Shown here: positions 54,208-62,940 of the stretch, piece by piece
Position numbering within the stretch: the first letter of the stretch is position 1
How the letters are laid out: every line of letters begins with the position of its first letter
NCBI RefSeq assembly: GCF_000737715.1
Contig: NZ_JPRN01000005.1
Span: forward strand, 62,001 to 126,000
Direction: 5' to 3'
Length of the DNA stretch: 64,000 bases
From: Chryseobacterium sp. JM1
Lineage (GTDB): Bacteria; Bacteroidota; Bacteroidia; Flavobacteriales; Weeksellaceae
Program-made: the position numbers and the translations under genes
Notes under the pieces: generated by a model
Told to the model about the DNA's origin: nothing
The model's database searches: none
The model's input: the letters and a program-made list of their open reading frames with translations, nothing else

Positions 54208-54387
54208 TTAAATTGCAGACTCGCCACAGTTGTACCCTTGCGTACAAGCGATATGCTGTACGCAATACCAAGGTCCGGTTACAGAGCCTGAGCAACTGCA
54301 TCCGCAAAGTGATAAATCCGGTTTTCCGCTGATTCCTCCGATAATGTTCTTTAGATCTGCTTTTCTTAATTTCTTAGCGTTTTTCAT
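54208..54387 (-). CDS. Double-glycine-leader, cysteine-rich 'bacteriocin-like' peptide 2 (59 aa)
   Basis: My translation gives 59 residues, too short for a usual ORF cutoff. The leader 1-18 is MKNAKKLRKADLKNIIGG with the double glycine at 17-18. The core (19-59) has six cysteines (28, 30, 32, 42, 48, 54) and Gly/Ser-rich spacing, ending CGESAI. It has its own terminator (54127-54155). It shares the leader style and six-cysteine core with the peptide at 46395-46589 but not the core sequence. No dedicated transporter or modification gene is adjacent; the MFS gene is 177 bp away on the same strand and not an obvious partner. Confidence 0.82.
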   Translation of the reverse strand: MKNAKKLRKADLKNIIGGISGKPDLSLCGCSCSGSVTGPWYCVQHIACTQGYNCGESAI

Positions 54388-54564
54388 AGTGTTACATGAT
54401 TTGGTTTGAGATTAAACAATATAGTTTTGTTACCTTTCAAAGTTAAACAAATATTAATTATTCGCAACATAATTTAAATAAAATTTTAATAATACGTTGA
54501 TTTCATTATGTTTATTACGATATAATTGCAATTCCCAATCTGAACATTTCTTAAACAACATTAA

Positions 54565-55806
54565 TTATTCGGTAAATTCAAGGTCTTTATTATGCGTTTC
54601 GGAAATCGTGAGTGCCGAATAAAAGGCCAGCCCAAAGACCACCAATCCAACCACTGCCGCACTGATGATCACCGTGAAATTATTTTTAAGCAGATCAAAC
54701 GCCAGAATCATTACAGGTACCAGACCTCTTACCATATTGGGAACGGTGGTGGTCGCTGTATTTCTGATATTAGTCCCGAACTGTTCGGCAGCAAGGGTCA
54801 CAAACATCGCCCAATATCCGGTTCCTAAGCCCAGCCAGACACAGAACATATAATATTTTGTTTCCGTATTGGTATTCCCAAACAGCATAATCGCTACACC
54901 CACTATTGTGAACAGCAGCATATAAAAAATAGCCATCTTCCGGGATTTCAAAGCATGGGAAATAAACCCACTCATCAGATCACCGACAGAAATGCCTATA
55001 TAAGCCCACATAATGGCCTTTCCGGGATTCAGATCCTTAATGCCTAATTCAGGAGCAAACTGATTGGCTAAAACAGCAAGAATCCCTATGCAATACCAGG
55101 TGGGCAATCCTACGGCAATACATTTGAGATATCTGGTCAGCCGGTCTTTATTGGTAAAGAAGGAGAGAAAATTGCCTTTTGAGACGCTTTTATGCACTAT
55201 GTTTTTATAAATCCCGGATTCCGAAACACTGATTCTCAGCAACAACAGCATAATTCCCATAATTCCTCCGATGATGTAGGAAATATTCCAACCTCCGGCC
55301 AATTCTACGGTAAGCTGAGCCACAACAGCACCCATCAGTCCAAATCCGGCTACCACGGAAGTTCCGATGGCTCTTAAATTCTTCGGGAGACTTTCAGAAA
55401 CAAGGGTAATTCCTGCTCCAAGCTCTCCGGCGAGTCCTATTCCCGCGATAAACCTTAAACCCGCGTATTGGTACACGAGATGCTCTTTCGGAAAGTAAGG
55501 AAGAAATCCACAGGCGATATTAGCCAGAGAATACACCAGAATAGAACCGAAAAGTACGGAGAGTCGTCCTTTTTTGTCTCCAAAAATTCCCCAGAACACA
55601 CCACCGATAAGGAGTCCTACCATCTGACAGTTGAGAATAAAGGTTCCGTCAGTGTCGGGATTCAGGCCTAAAGCTTTTAAACTTGGAATTCTTACGATAC
55701 CGAATAAAAGCAGGTCATAGATGTCTACGAAATAGCCCAGAGCGGAAATGATAACGGGGATTGAAAAGATGTACTTCAGTTTTGAAGACAAAGACAGTTC
55801 TTGCAT
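54565..55806 (-). CDS. MFS transporter (sugar/metabolite:H+ symporter-like)
   Basis: The 413-residue protein has about 12 hydrophobic segments, the MFS loop motif GDKKGRLSVLFG (about 76-87), RFIAGIGLAGELGAG, and GTSVVAGFGLMGAVVAQ. It resembles metabolite:H+ symporters (MHS/ProP-like). Substrate unknown. It lies on the same strand as rny but behind rny's terminator, so it is a separate unit. Confidence 0.9.
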   Translation of the reverse strand: MQELSLSSKLKYIFSIPVIISALGYFVDIYDLLLFGIVRIPSLKALGLNPDTDGTFILNCQMVGLLIGGVFWGIFGDKKGRLSVLFGSILVYSLANIACGFLPYFPKEHLVYQYAGLRFIAGIGLAGELGAGITLVSESLPKNLRAIGTSVVAGFGLMGAVVAQLTVELAGGWNISYIIGGIMGIMLLLLRISVSESGIYKNIVHKSVSKGNFLSFFTNKDRLTRYLKCIAVGLPTWYCIGILAVLANQFAPELGIKDLNPGKAIMWAYIGISVGDLMSGFISHALKSRKMAIFYMLLFTIVGVAIMLFGNTNTETKYYMFCVWLGLGTGYWAMFVTLAAEQFGTNIRNTATTTVPNMVRGLVPVMILAFDLLKNNFTVIISAAVVGLVVFGLAFYSALTISETHNKDLEFTE

Positions 55807-55826
55807 TTTTAAGTTTTGATAAAAAT

Positions 55827-55857
55827 AAAAAACCTTTCAATTTCTTGAAAGGTTTTT
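55827..55857 (-). terminator. rny terminator
   Basis: A perfect 13-bp stem (AAAAACCTTTCAA, loop TTTC) lies between rny and the MFS gene, with T-tracts on the minus-strand side. Confidence 0.9.
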
Positions 55858-55878
55858 ATAAAATATCTTTTTCTGTTA

Positions 55879-57447
55879 TTATCTTGCAATATTCACAGCT
55901 CTTGTTTCTCTGATTACCGTTACTTTTACCTGTCCCGGATACGTCAGTTCATTCTGGATTTTTTCAGATATATCGTAAGAAAGCTGGTTGGCTACTTCAT
56001 CATTCACTTTTCCGCTTTCTACCATTACTCTCAGTTCTCTACCTGCCTGGATCGCATAAGCGCTTGATACGCCATCGAAACTTAAGGCTGCAGATTCAAG
56101 ATCTTTCAGTCTCTGGATGTAAGATTCAAGGACCTGTCTTCTTGCTCCCGGTCTTGCTCCTGAGATGGCATCAGCTACCTGGATGATCGGTGATAATAAT
56201 GACTTCATTTCAATTTCGTCGTGGTGAGCTCCGATTGCGTTAACAACTTCTGCATTTTCACCATACTTTTCAGCCCACTGCATTCCCAGTAAAGCGTGAG
56301 GAAGTTCAGATTCCTGCTCAGGAACTTTACCGATATCGTGTAAAAGACCTGCTCTTTTCGCTAATTTTACGTTCAATCCTAATTCTGCAGCCATCGTTGC
56401 AGCAATGTTTGCTACTTCTCTTGAGTGCTGCAGTAAGTTTTGTCCGTAAGAAGAACGGTATTTCATTCTACCTACAATCTTGATCAGTTCCGGGTGTAAT
56501 CCGTGGATTCCTAAATCAATGATCGTTCTTTTTCCTACTTCAATGATCTCTTCTTCGATCTGTTTTTTTGTTTTTTCTACTACTTCTTCGATTCTTGCCG
56601 GGTGGATTCTTCCGTCCGTCACCAATCTGTGTAGGGATAATCTTGCGATTTCTCTTCTTACCGGATCAAAACATGAAAGAAGAATAGCTTCAGGAGTATC
56701 ATCTACGATAATCTCCACGCCCGTCATTGCTTCCAAAGCACGGATATTTCTACCTTCTCTACCGATGATTCTACCTTTTACCTCGTCAGATTCAATGTTG
56801 AAAACAGATACTGAGTTTTCAATAGCCTGTTCTGTCCCAATTCTCTGAATCGTCTGAACAACGATTTTTCTGGCTTCGTTCTTAGCATTCAGCTGTGCTT
56901 CCTCCATAATGCTCTGAACGTGTGCCTGAGCTCTTGTTTTAGCCTCTGCCTTCATGGTTTCTACCAATTCTGCTTTAGCTTCTTCAGCAGTATAATTAGC
57001 GATTTTTTCCAAAATCTCCACTTTTTTCGTGGTTGCTACATCAAGTTCCTGCTGCTTTCTATCTAAGATCTCATTTTTCTTAGCATAATCTGCAATCTGT
57101 CTGTCCAGGTCTTTTTCAAGTTTTCCGGTCTTGCTAAGCTCGTCATTCAGCTTGTGTTCCTTGTCTTTGGTTCTTTTTTCTACCTCCTGCATTTTTTTCT
57201 CACGGGATTGGATATCCGCATCATGCTGAGATTTCAGCTCCAAAAACTTTTCTTTGGCCTGTAGGTTCTTTTCTTTCTTTATGGATTCAGCTTGAACATT
57301 TGCTTTTTCTATAAGGTTTTCGGCATTTTTCTTTGCATCATCTACAATAAATTTTGCCTTGGTATTCAGCGAGCTCTTAGAGAAAAGAATCCCTATCACT
57401 GCGCCAATAACTAAGCAAATAACGCCGACTATAATGGCTGTTGTCAT
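55879..57447 (-). CDS. rny: Ribonuclease Y
   Basis: The 522-residue endoribonuclease initiates mRNA decay at the membrane. It has an N-terminal TM helix (about 3-24), a long coiled coil (30-190), a KH domain (about 210-275, [26 protein letters not shown]), and an HD domain with [14 protein letters not shown] (about 365-378). It ends in a strong terminator. Upstream, the 6S-like RNA separates it from zapA. Confidence 0.98.
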   Translation of the reverse strand: MTTAIIVGVICLVIGAVIGILFSKSSLNTKAKFIVDDAKKNAENLIEKANVQAESIKKEKNLQAKEKFLELKSQHDADIQSREKKMQEVEKRTKDKEHKLNDELSKTGKLEKDLDRQIADYAKKNEILDRKQQELDVATTKKVEILEKIANYTAEEAKAELVETMKAEAKTRAQAHVQSIMEEAQLNAKNEARKIVVQTIQRIGTEQAIENSVSVFNIESDEVKGRIIGREGRNIRALEAMTGVEIIVDDTPEAILLSCFDPVRREIARLSLHRLVTDGRIHPARIEEVVEKTKKQIEEEIIEVGKRTIIDLGIHGLHPELIKIVGRMKYRSSYGQNLLQHSREVANIAATMAAELGLNVKLAKRAGLLHDIGKVPEQESELPHALLGMQWAEKYGENAEVVNAIGAHHDEIEMKSLLSPIIQVADAISGARPGARRQVLESYIQRLKDLESAALSFDGVSSAYAIQAGRELRVMVESGKVNDEVANQLSYDISEKIQNELTYPGQVKVTVIRETRAVNIAR

Positions 57448-57487
57448 AATATATATTGAGTTTTAATTGTCTTACACTTATCTAAAT

Positions 57488-57660
57488 AAAAAAAACCTAC
57501 AACAATTCAGGGATTGAGAGTAAACTCCTAATCAACACGATTTGAACTGATTTCCTCTGTCTGTAATCCGGGAGACCCGGCACGCCATTCAGCGGACATT
57601 TGCTCGGTAATTGTTTAGCGTTGAGTTTACCTTAAATGTGTTAGAATTATTGTAGGCAGT
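57488..57660 (-). ncRNA. ssrS: Candidate 6S-like RNA (6S-Flavo type)
   Basis: The 230-bp gap between rny and zapA folds into a long rod. Closing stem CCTACAACAATTC (57496-57508) pairs with GAATTATTGTAGG (57644-57656); a second stem GTAAACTC (57520-57527) pairs with GAGTTTAC (57623-57630); the apex has CCGGG-AGA-CCCGG (57568-57580). On the minus strand the closing stem is followed directly by eight T, an intrinsic terminator, which sets the strand. A closing rod with a bulged middle and a location beside zapA fit 6S RNA, which binds RNA polymerase. Family membership needs a covariance model. Confidence 0.65.
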
Positions 57661-57677
57661 CTGACGGGAAAAGAATT

Positions 57678-57965
57678 CTATTTCCCGATTTCATTCAACG
57701 ACTGATTAATCTGCACTAATCTTTCGTTGGTAGAATTTATATTTTTTTCGTAGTTCAGAGAAACGACTTCCGCGTTGGTTCCCAGTTTAAGGGCACACAT
57801 CGCCAAAGCATCCTGTTTGTCTCTGACATCGAAGTTCTGTTCAAAATCTTTAATCATATTTTCGATCTGCTTTCCTACCTTGCGCAGAGTTTCCTCCTCT
57901 GCGGCCGGCACGTTCAGCGGATATACCCTTCCTGCAATGTTGATGGTTATTCTTCTTACCTCCAT
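57678..57965 (-). CDS. zapA: Cell-division protein ZapA
   Basis: The 95-residue protein has the ZapA pattern (VRRITINIAGRVYPLNVPAAEEETLRKVGKQIENMIKDFE) and a C-terminal coiled coil. ZapA stabilises the FtsZ ring. Its ATG overlaps the TAA of the upstream coiled-coil gene by one base, so the two genes are translationally coupled. Confidence 0.9.
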   Translation of the reverse strand: MEVRRITINIAGRVYPLNVPAAEEETLRKVGKQIENMIKDFEQNFDVRDKQDALAMCALKLGTNAEVVSLNYEKNINSTNERLVQINQSLNEIGK

Positions 57966-58267
57966 TATAATCCACTGTTTTGAAGCTGCGCAATACAGAA
58001 ATCAATTTCTTTTACCAATCTGTTGATATGGTTTTTCATTAATCTGTTGTGTTCAGGATTCCCTGATATTGCTGAATAAAGTTTTATATTTTTTTGTTCT
58101 TCTGCTAATACCTGATTTCTTCTTCTCTCCTCATCATATTTCGTTTTCAGTTCTTCATGCTCCACAGTTAAGTCGGATAATCTTTCAGTAAGACTTTTAT
58201 AATTCTTTTGTAAAAGGAAAATCTTTCTCTCTAATTCTGAAAAATTGTTTTCTAAATCTTGAAGCAT
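57965..58267 (-). CDS. Small coiled-coil protein coupled to zapA
   Basis: The 100-residue protein is almost wholly coiled coil from residue 5 to 60 (LERKIFLLQKNYKSLTERLSDLTVEHEELKTKYDEE) with a short C-terminal helix. It overlaps zapA by one base (TAATG). The position and form suggest a divisome partner, analogous to ZapB, but this is inference. No enzymatic motif. Confidence 0.8.
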   Translation of the reverse strand: MLQDLENNFSELERKIFLLQKNYKSLTERLSDLTVEHEELKTKYDEERRRNQVLAEEQKNIKLYSAISGNPEHNRLMKNHINRLVKEIDFCIAQLQNSGL

Positions 58268-58356
58268 TTCAGGTTTTGTATATTCTAACTAGCAACAAAA
58301 ATAAAAAAATAATAACAGTAACAAAAATAAATGTCTCTATATTTTGATTTGCTACG

Positions 58357-58391
58357 AAAAAAGGAGATGCAGATGCACCTCCTTTTGTATT
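58357..58391 (-). terminator. porT operon terminator
   Basis: An AAAGGAG/CTCCTTT stem with inner TGC/GCA pairing lies after the porT stop, followed by a T-run on the minus strand. Confidence 0.8.
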
Positions 58392-58407
58392 TTTTATGTC
58401 TGTTTTC

Positions 58408-59190
58408 TTATTCGAATTTCAATACAAACATCACTGCTCTTGTCTGAAGCGTTGACATTGCTGTCGCCCAGTATGGAGGTGTAGTCTCATTATCAGCCAC
58501 TTTCTCGTTGTTCATGAAGAATGTTCCTCTGATCGCCGGCGTTAGTTTGAATTTATTGAAGTAAAACTGAATTCCCATTTCAGCAGACCATGCAAAATTA
58601 TGCGTAGTCGATCTGAAAACCTGCTGCATGTTGTCATCCACAGAATCAGAATTAGACTGAAGATTCACGATATAGTTCACTCCTCCTGCGATATACGGTC
58701 TTGAATTGTACCATCTGTTACCGTGAAGTTCCAATAATACAGGGATGTCTACCAAAGTAGATTTAATCTCTCTTACTTTATCTTTCTCAGTTAAAGCGAT
58801 CGGGAAAAAAGGTGGATTAGTCAATGTACCGGCAGCATACTGGTCATTGGACTGGGTATTAAAAATCAACTGCCTTTGAGCAAATTGCAAGCCTGGCTCC
58901 AATCTTAGGTCCAGATTATCATTCAGTCTCCACTTGGCGATCAAACCGGCCCCGAAACTGTAGCTTTCTCTGGATTTAACAAGATTCTGATTACCTTCCG
59001 CACCATATCTTGGATGAAGGACGATACGGTAGTCTAGCCTGTTGCCGTTCAAATAAAAACCCCAACTGAATTTCTGCTCGTCAAAGTCTTCCAACTTATC
59101 CATTCTGTTTCGGGTTCTGAATTGCGCATCTGCAAAAACAGCAATATTAACTGAGGCTAAAACCAGTGCTCTTAATAGAAATTTATTCAT
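58408..59190 (-). CDS. porT: Type IX secretion/gliding protein PorT family outer-membrane beta-barrel
   Basis: The 260-residue protein has a signal peptide (about 1-23, FADAQ) and a beta-barrel pattern. The PorT-like opening is DEQKFSWGFYLNGNRLDYRIV, with LRLEPGLQFAQRQLIF, and it ends with a strand finishing MFVLKFE. PorT is a T9SS component, and the arrangement next to ubiE is common in Flavobacteriia. The LPMO at 25519-27315 is a likely client. It is third in the operon 60498-58408, 3 bp after ubiE. Confidence 0.85.
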   Translation of the reverse strand: MNKFLLRALVLASVNIAVFADAQFRTRNRMDKLEDFDEQKFSWGFYLNGNRLDYRIVLHPRYGAEGNQNLVKSRESYSFGAGLIAKWRLNDNLDLRLEPGLQFAQRQLIFNTQSNDQYAAGTLTNPPFFPIALTEKDKVREIKSTLVDIPVLLELHGNRWYNSRPYIAGGVNYIVNLQSNSDSVDDNMQQVFRSTTHNFAWSAEMGIQFYFNKFKLTPAIRGTFFMNNEKVADNETTPPYWATAMSTLQTRAVMFVLKFE

Positions 59191-59193
59191 AGG

Positions 59194-59925
59194 TTACTTT
59201 GTTGCTTTATAAATTGTGGCTATACCTAAACTTAGCTTTTTATATTCTACTTTCTTAAATCCTGTATCTAAAAGAATTTGCTTCATCTTCTCCCCGAAAG
59301 GAAAAGCATTTACAGAATCCGGAAGGTATGTATACGCCCTATTATCTTTGGATACCAGTCTGCCGATGGCAGGTAATATGTTTTTGAAATAAAACATATA
59401 AAATGGACCTAAGAACCCCTCAACCTTTGAAAACTCCAGTATATAAACACTCTTGTTATCTTTAACTACTCTTCTTAATTCTGCCAAACCTTTGGTAAGG
59501 TTTTCAAAATTCCTTACTCCAAATGCAACGGAAACAGCATCGAATCTATTGTCCTCGAAAGGTAAATTTTCTGCATCTCCTTTTTGCATGGAAATTTTGC
59601 CGTCTAATTTAAGTTTTTTTATTTTAATAACGCCAACATTCAGCATTTGTTGTGATAAATCTAAACCAATTACTTTTGCATCGGTTCCTTTTTCAATCGT
59701 GATTGCTAAATCTCCCGTTCCTGTAGCCACATCCAGCACTTCCTGCGGGTTGTCTTTTTTCATCATTTTCACCAATGTATTTCTCCATAAAACATCAATT
59801 TTCATAGATAAAACATGATTCAGAAGGTCGTACTTCGGTGCAATATTGTCGAACATATCCTCTACCTGACTTTTTTTAGTAGCCTCAGAATTGTAGGGAG
59901 TAACTTTGGTAATATCTTTTGTCAA
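59194..59925 (-). CDS. ubiE: Demethylmenaquinone methyltransferase
   Basis: The 243-residue SAM methyltransferase carries out the last step of menaquinone synthesis. It has motif I VLDVATGTGDLAI, the family signatures YDLLNHVLSM (about 35-44) and RVVKDNKSVYILEFSKVEG, and LPDSVNAFPFGEKM. It lies between a small membrane-anchored protein (3 bp gap) and porT (3 bp gap) in one operon. Confidence 0.96.
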   Translation of the reverse strand: MTKDITKVTPYNSEATKKSQVEDMFDNIAPKYDLLNHVLSMKIDVLWRNTLVKMMKKDNPQEVLDVATGTGDLAITIEKGTDAKVIGLDLSQQMLNVGVIKIKKLKLDGKISMQKGDAENLPFEDNRFDAVSVAFGVRNFENLTKGLAELRRVVKDNKSVYILEFSKVEGFLGPFYMFYFKNILPAIGRLVSKDNRAYTYLPDSVNAFPFGEKMKQILLDTGFKKVEYKKLSLGIATIYKATK

Positions 59926-59928
59926 AAC

Positions 59929-60498
59929 TTAAAACTTGTAATATTCTTTGTAATAATTTAGGAAATCCTGCTTTCTGAAAATCTTTGATCTCGATTCCAC
60001 CTGCTGAATGTTTTTGATTACTTTATCGTAATCCTCATCCACATTGTAATAAAAATCTTCAGTATAAAGCTTGTTGAAGCGTCTCGCTCCTCCGAAATAA
60101 TCTTTTCCGTCTATTGTGATTTTGTCCAGGGCCAAAAGTAATGAATCTTTTTTAAGATTGTACCCATAATATTGATCATTAATATAATAATCCTGATGTG
60201 CGATGTTAATCAGCCCACGAATCTTATTTACTTCAAATGCAGAATCATAGAGCATTTTCTTATTCTGGTCGAAAACCTTGATGGAATTTTTCCCCTTTTT
60301 GATATCCACGTGAACATACTGTCCCGCTGAAATTATTCCCTCAGAACCATTATTGATTTTAAAATAATAGGTATTGGGAGTAGGGTTGTCTACTACAAAA
60401 TAATTTTTCTTGGCTAAAAAAAAGAAGTAGACCCCAAAGGCAACGATAAACACCACAGCTGCAATAAGTAAGCCTTTTAAGGACGAGTTGTTTTTCAT
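59929..60498 (-). CDS. Membrane-anchored protein of unknown function
   Basis: The 189-residue protein has one N-terminal transmembrane segment (about 8-27) and a soluble part with YYFKINNGSEGIISAGQYVHVDIKKG and many Tyr/Lys residues. It probably sits in the inner membrane or is exported. No family is recognised. First gene of the operon with ubiE and porT, with a promoter at 60522-60529. Confidence 0.78.
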   Translation of the reverse strand: MKNNSSLKGLLIAAVVFIVAFGVYFFFLAKKNYFVVDNPTPNTYYFKINNGSEGIISAGQYVHVDIKKGKNSIKVFDQNKKMLYDSAFEVNKIRGLINIAHQDYYINDQYYGYNLKKDSLLLALDKITIDGKDYFGGARRFNKLYTEDFYYNVDEDYDKVIKNIQQVESRSKIFRKQDFLNYYKEYYKF

Positions 60499-60521
60499 AC
60501 GATTGTAAAGTACAATTTTTG

Positions 60522-60529
60522 CAAATTTA
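60522..60529 (-). promoter_or_regulatory. Promoter -7 of the porT operon
   Basis: TAAATTTG on the minus strand (TAnnTTTG), 24 bp before the ATG at 60498. It faces the FabH-like gene promoter. Confidence 0.7.
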
Positions 60530-60566
60530 ATAATATTTTTAATTCTCCGTTATTAATATTAATTAT

Positions 60567-60574
60567 TAACTTTG
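60567..60574 (+). promoter_or_regulatory. Promoter -7 of the FabH-like gene
   Basis: TAACTTTG (TAnnTTTG), 26 bp before the ATG at 60600. Confidence 0.75.
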
Positions 60575-60599
60575 CATCTTTAAAAAATCATTTAAACGA

Positions 60600-61667
60600 A
60601 TGCCGAATACGATCATTATTGGTTCCGGATCCTATATTCCTAACAGAGTTATTGGTAGAGATTATTTCATGGATTCTGAGTTCTACACTGAAGACGGAGT
60701 TAAGATTGAAAAACCTGCAGAAGAAACCATCGCGAAGTTTGTAGAAATCACAGAAATAGAAAACAGAAGATTTATTGAAGACGATCTTTCCAACTCACAG
60801 ATCGGTTCTGAAGCTGCAAAAGCAGCCCTGGAGGACGCTAAAATAAACGGCGAGGACCTTGACTACATTATTTACGCAAGCAACTTTGGAGAAGTTACTG
60901 TAGACGGATATGTGAATTTCATGCCTAATATGGCAGCAAGAGTGAAAAATAAGCTGGGCATTAAAAACAGAAAATGCATCACTTATGATATGATTTTCGG
61001 ATGTCCGGGATGGGTAGAAGCCATGATCCTTGCCGACAACCTTATCAAGGCAAAAGCTGCAAAAACGATTCTTGTGGTAGGTGCAGAAACATTAAGCCGT
61101 GTTACAGATCCGCATGACAGAAACAGAATGATTTTTGCTGACGGTGCCGGTGCGGTAGTTGTACAGGCTACGGATGAGGAAAACGTAGGCATCATTGCTC
61201 ACAACACCATCTGTGACAACGGTCCGGAACTGTGTTATCTTGAAAACGCTTCTTCTATCAACGCAAACGTAGATCAAAGACGTCTTTATGTAAGAATGCA
61301 GGGAAGAAAAATCTATGAGTACGCCCTTAAAAACGTTCCTTCAGCGATCAAGGAAACGATTGAAGATGCGGGACTTTCTATCGAAAACATTGACAAAATC
61401 CTTATTCACCAGGCGAATGCAAAAATGGATTACGCCATGATCGAAAGACTTCACAAGCTTTATGATGTGAAAGATTACGACCATGCGATCTCTCCTATGA
61501 CCATTCAGAACCTTGGTAATACGTCTGTAGCAACTATTCCTACGATGTATGATTTAATAATTAAAGGAAAAATGGAGGGTCAAACGTTTAAAGATAAAGG
61601 TAACATTGTGATGACTTCGGTAGGTGCCGGAATGAACATCAATGCTATCGTTTACAGATTTCCTTAA
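60600..61667 (+). CDS. 3-oxoacyl-ACP synthase III family protein (FabH-like)
   Basis: The 355-residue thiolase-fold enzyme has catalytic Cys135 (FGCPGWVEAM), His269 (LIHQANAKMDYAM) and Asn306 (NLGNTSVATIP). It should condense an acyl-CoA with malonyl-ACP or perform a related step. The amino-acid spacing differs somewhat from housekeeping FabH, so a role in a secondary acyl pathway such as flexirubin- or lipid-related synthesis is possible. Monocistronic with terminator. Confidence 0.9.
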   Translation: MPNTIIIGSGSYIPNRVIGRDYFMDSEFYTEDGVKIEKPAEETIAKFVEITEIENRRFIEDDLSNSQIGSEAAKAALEDAKINGEDLDYIIYASNFGEVTVDGYVNFMPNMAARVKNKLGIKNRKCITYDMIFGCPGWVEAMILADNLIKAKAAKTILVVGAETLSRVTDPHDRNRMIFADGAGAVVVQATDEENVGIIAHNTICDNGPELCYLENASSINANVDQRRLYVRMQGRKIYEYALKNVPSAIKETIEDAGLSIENIDKILIHQANAKMDYAMIERLHKLYDVKDYDHAISPMTIQNLGNTSVATIPTMYDLIIKGKMEGQTFKDKGNIVMTSVGAGMNINAIVYRFP

Positions 61668-61691
61668 AATATTTAATTAACAAAAAAATAT

Positions 61692-61724
61692 AAAGCACAG
61701 GGAAACATATTCTTTGTGCTTTTT
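61692..61724 (+). terminator. FabH-like gene terminator
   Basis: An 8-bp stem AAAGCACA/TGTGCTTT is followed by T6. It lies directly in front of the next ORF and shows that the upstream TTG of that ORF (61714) is not a start. Confidence 0.8.
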
Positions 61725-61734
61725 TAGATTTATC

Positions 61735-62940
61735 ATGCAGAGAAATTTTTTGATCATTGCCGCTATCTTTTTGGTTCTGGAAGTTTATATCTATCAGGCT
61801 ATAAGAACATTAACAGATAATTTCTGGATCAGGCTTGGGTATTGGGTGATATCTTTGACCGTTTACGCGATTTTTGCCTATGAAATTACTCATTTCCAAA
61901 GAACAGATAAAAGCTCCGTTAGGGTACAGATCACCATTTCGTTATTCCTGATCTTTATACTTCCAAAAATCTTTGTGGTTCTGTTTTTATTAATTGACGA
62001 TATTTTCAGAACCGGAGGCTATTTAATCGGATTAACACGACCACAGGAAAATTTCTTCCCTGAAAGAAGAAAATTCCTGAGCATCGTTGGACTAGGCCTT
62101 GGAGGCGTTCTTTCTGCCCTTTTCATCGATGGAATTACGTTTGGAAAATACAGGCATACTGTAAGAAGAATAAAAGTAAAAATTCCGGGGCTTTCGAAAA
62201 ATTTTGAGGGTTATAAAGTGATTCAGATTTCTGATGTTCACAGCGGAAGTTTTTCAGATCCATCAAAACTTCAGCATGCCATTGATCTGATCAACAAGCA
62301 AAACCCTGATCTCGTGCTTTTTACTGGCGATATGGTGAATAATATTTCTGATGAATTTAAACCTTTCATTCCGTTATTTTCAAAGATAAAAGCCAAAGAC
62401 GGAAAACTTGCAGTACTTGGAAATCATGATTACGGAGACTACGTAACATGGACTTCTCTTGATGCCAAGAAGAAAAACCTCGACACGCTTATCGACTATG
62501 AAAGACAGGCAGGTTTTGATATGCTGAGAAACGAACACAGAGTGATCGAGAGAAACGGAGAAAAATTGTATATTCTTGGGGTTGAAAACTGGGGATTAAA
62601 ACCATTTCCTCAATTCGGAAAGATTGATGATGCTTTAAAAGGCGTACCGGAATCTGCTCCGAAAATCCTGATGAGCCATGACCCTACCCATTTCGATTAC
62701 GTAGTCAAAAAACACCCCGGAAACATTCATTTGACACTTTCAGGCCACACACACGGAATGCAGTTCGGTTTAGATCTGAAAAACGTTAAATGGTCTCCCG
62801 TTCAGTACCGTTACCCAAAATGGGCCGATTTATACGAAAGCGAAGGAAAAATGCTGTACGTAAACAGAGGATTCGGTGTTCTGGGCTATCCGGGAAGAGT
62901 GGGTGTATTGCCTGAGATTACGCTGTTTGAACTTAGCTAG
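61735..62940 (+). CDS. Membrane metallophosphoesterase
   Basis: The 401-residue protein (start ATG 61735) has several N-terminal membrane segments (about 5-100) and a C-terminal calcineurin-like domain. Metal ligands are visible in QISDVHSG, TGDMVNN, LGNHDYGD, and SGHTHGMQ. It is related to YaeI/UDP-2,3-diacylglucosamine-type phosphodiesterases. Substrate unknown. Its stop meets a composite repeat. Confidence 0.92.
   Translation: MQRNFLIIAAIFLVLEVYIYQAIRTLTDNFWIRLGYWVISLTVYAIFAYEITHFQRTDKSSVRVQITISLFLIFILPKIFVVLFLLIDDIFRTGGYLIGLTRPQENFFPERRKFLSIVGLGLGGVLSALFIDGITFGKYRHTVRRIKVKIPGLSKNFEGYKVIQISDVHSGSFSDPSKLQHAIDLINKQNPDLVLFTGDMVNNISDEFKPFIPLFSKIKAKDGKLAVLGNHDYGDYVTWTSLDAKKKNLDTLIDYERQAGFDMLRNEHRVIERNGEKLYILGVENWGLKPFPQFGKIDDALKGVPESAPKILMSHDPTHFDYVVKKHPGNIHLTLSGHTHGMQFGLDLKNVKWSPVQYRYPKWADLYESEGKMLYVNRGFGVLGYPGRVGVLPEITLFELS

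Noticed and set aside
54138..54332. Plus-strand ORF of 64 residues
   Set aside because: It is antisense to the GG-leader peptide gene and its terminator; composition is not protein-like.
61714..61734. Upstream TTG start for the metallophosphoesterase
   Set aside because: It falls in the stem of the FabH-like gene terminator; ATG 61735 is a better start.
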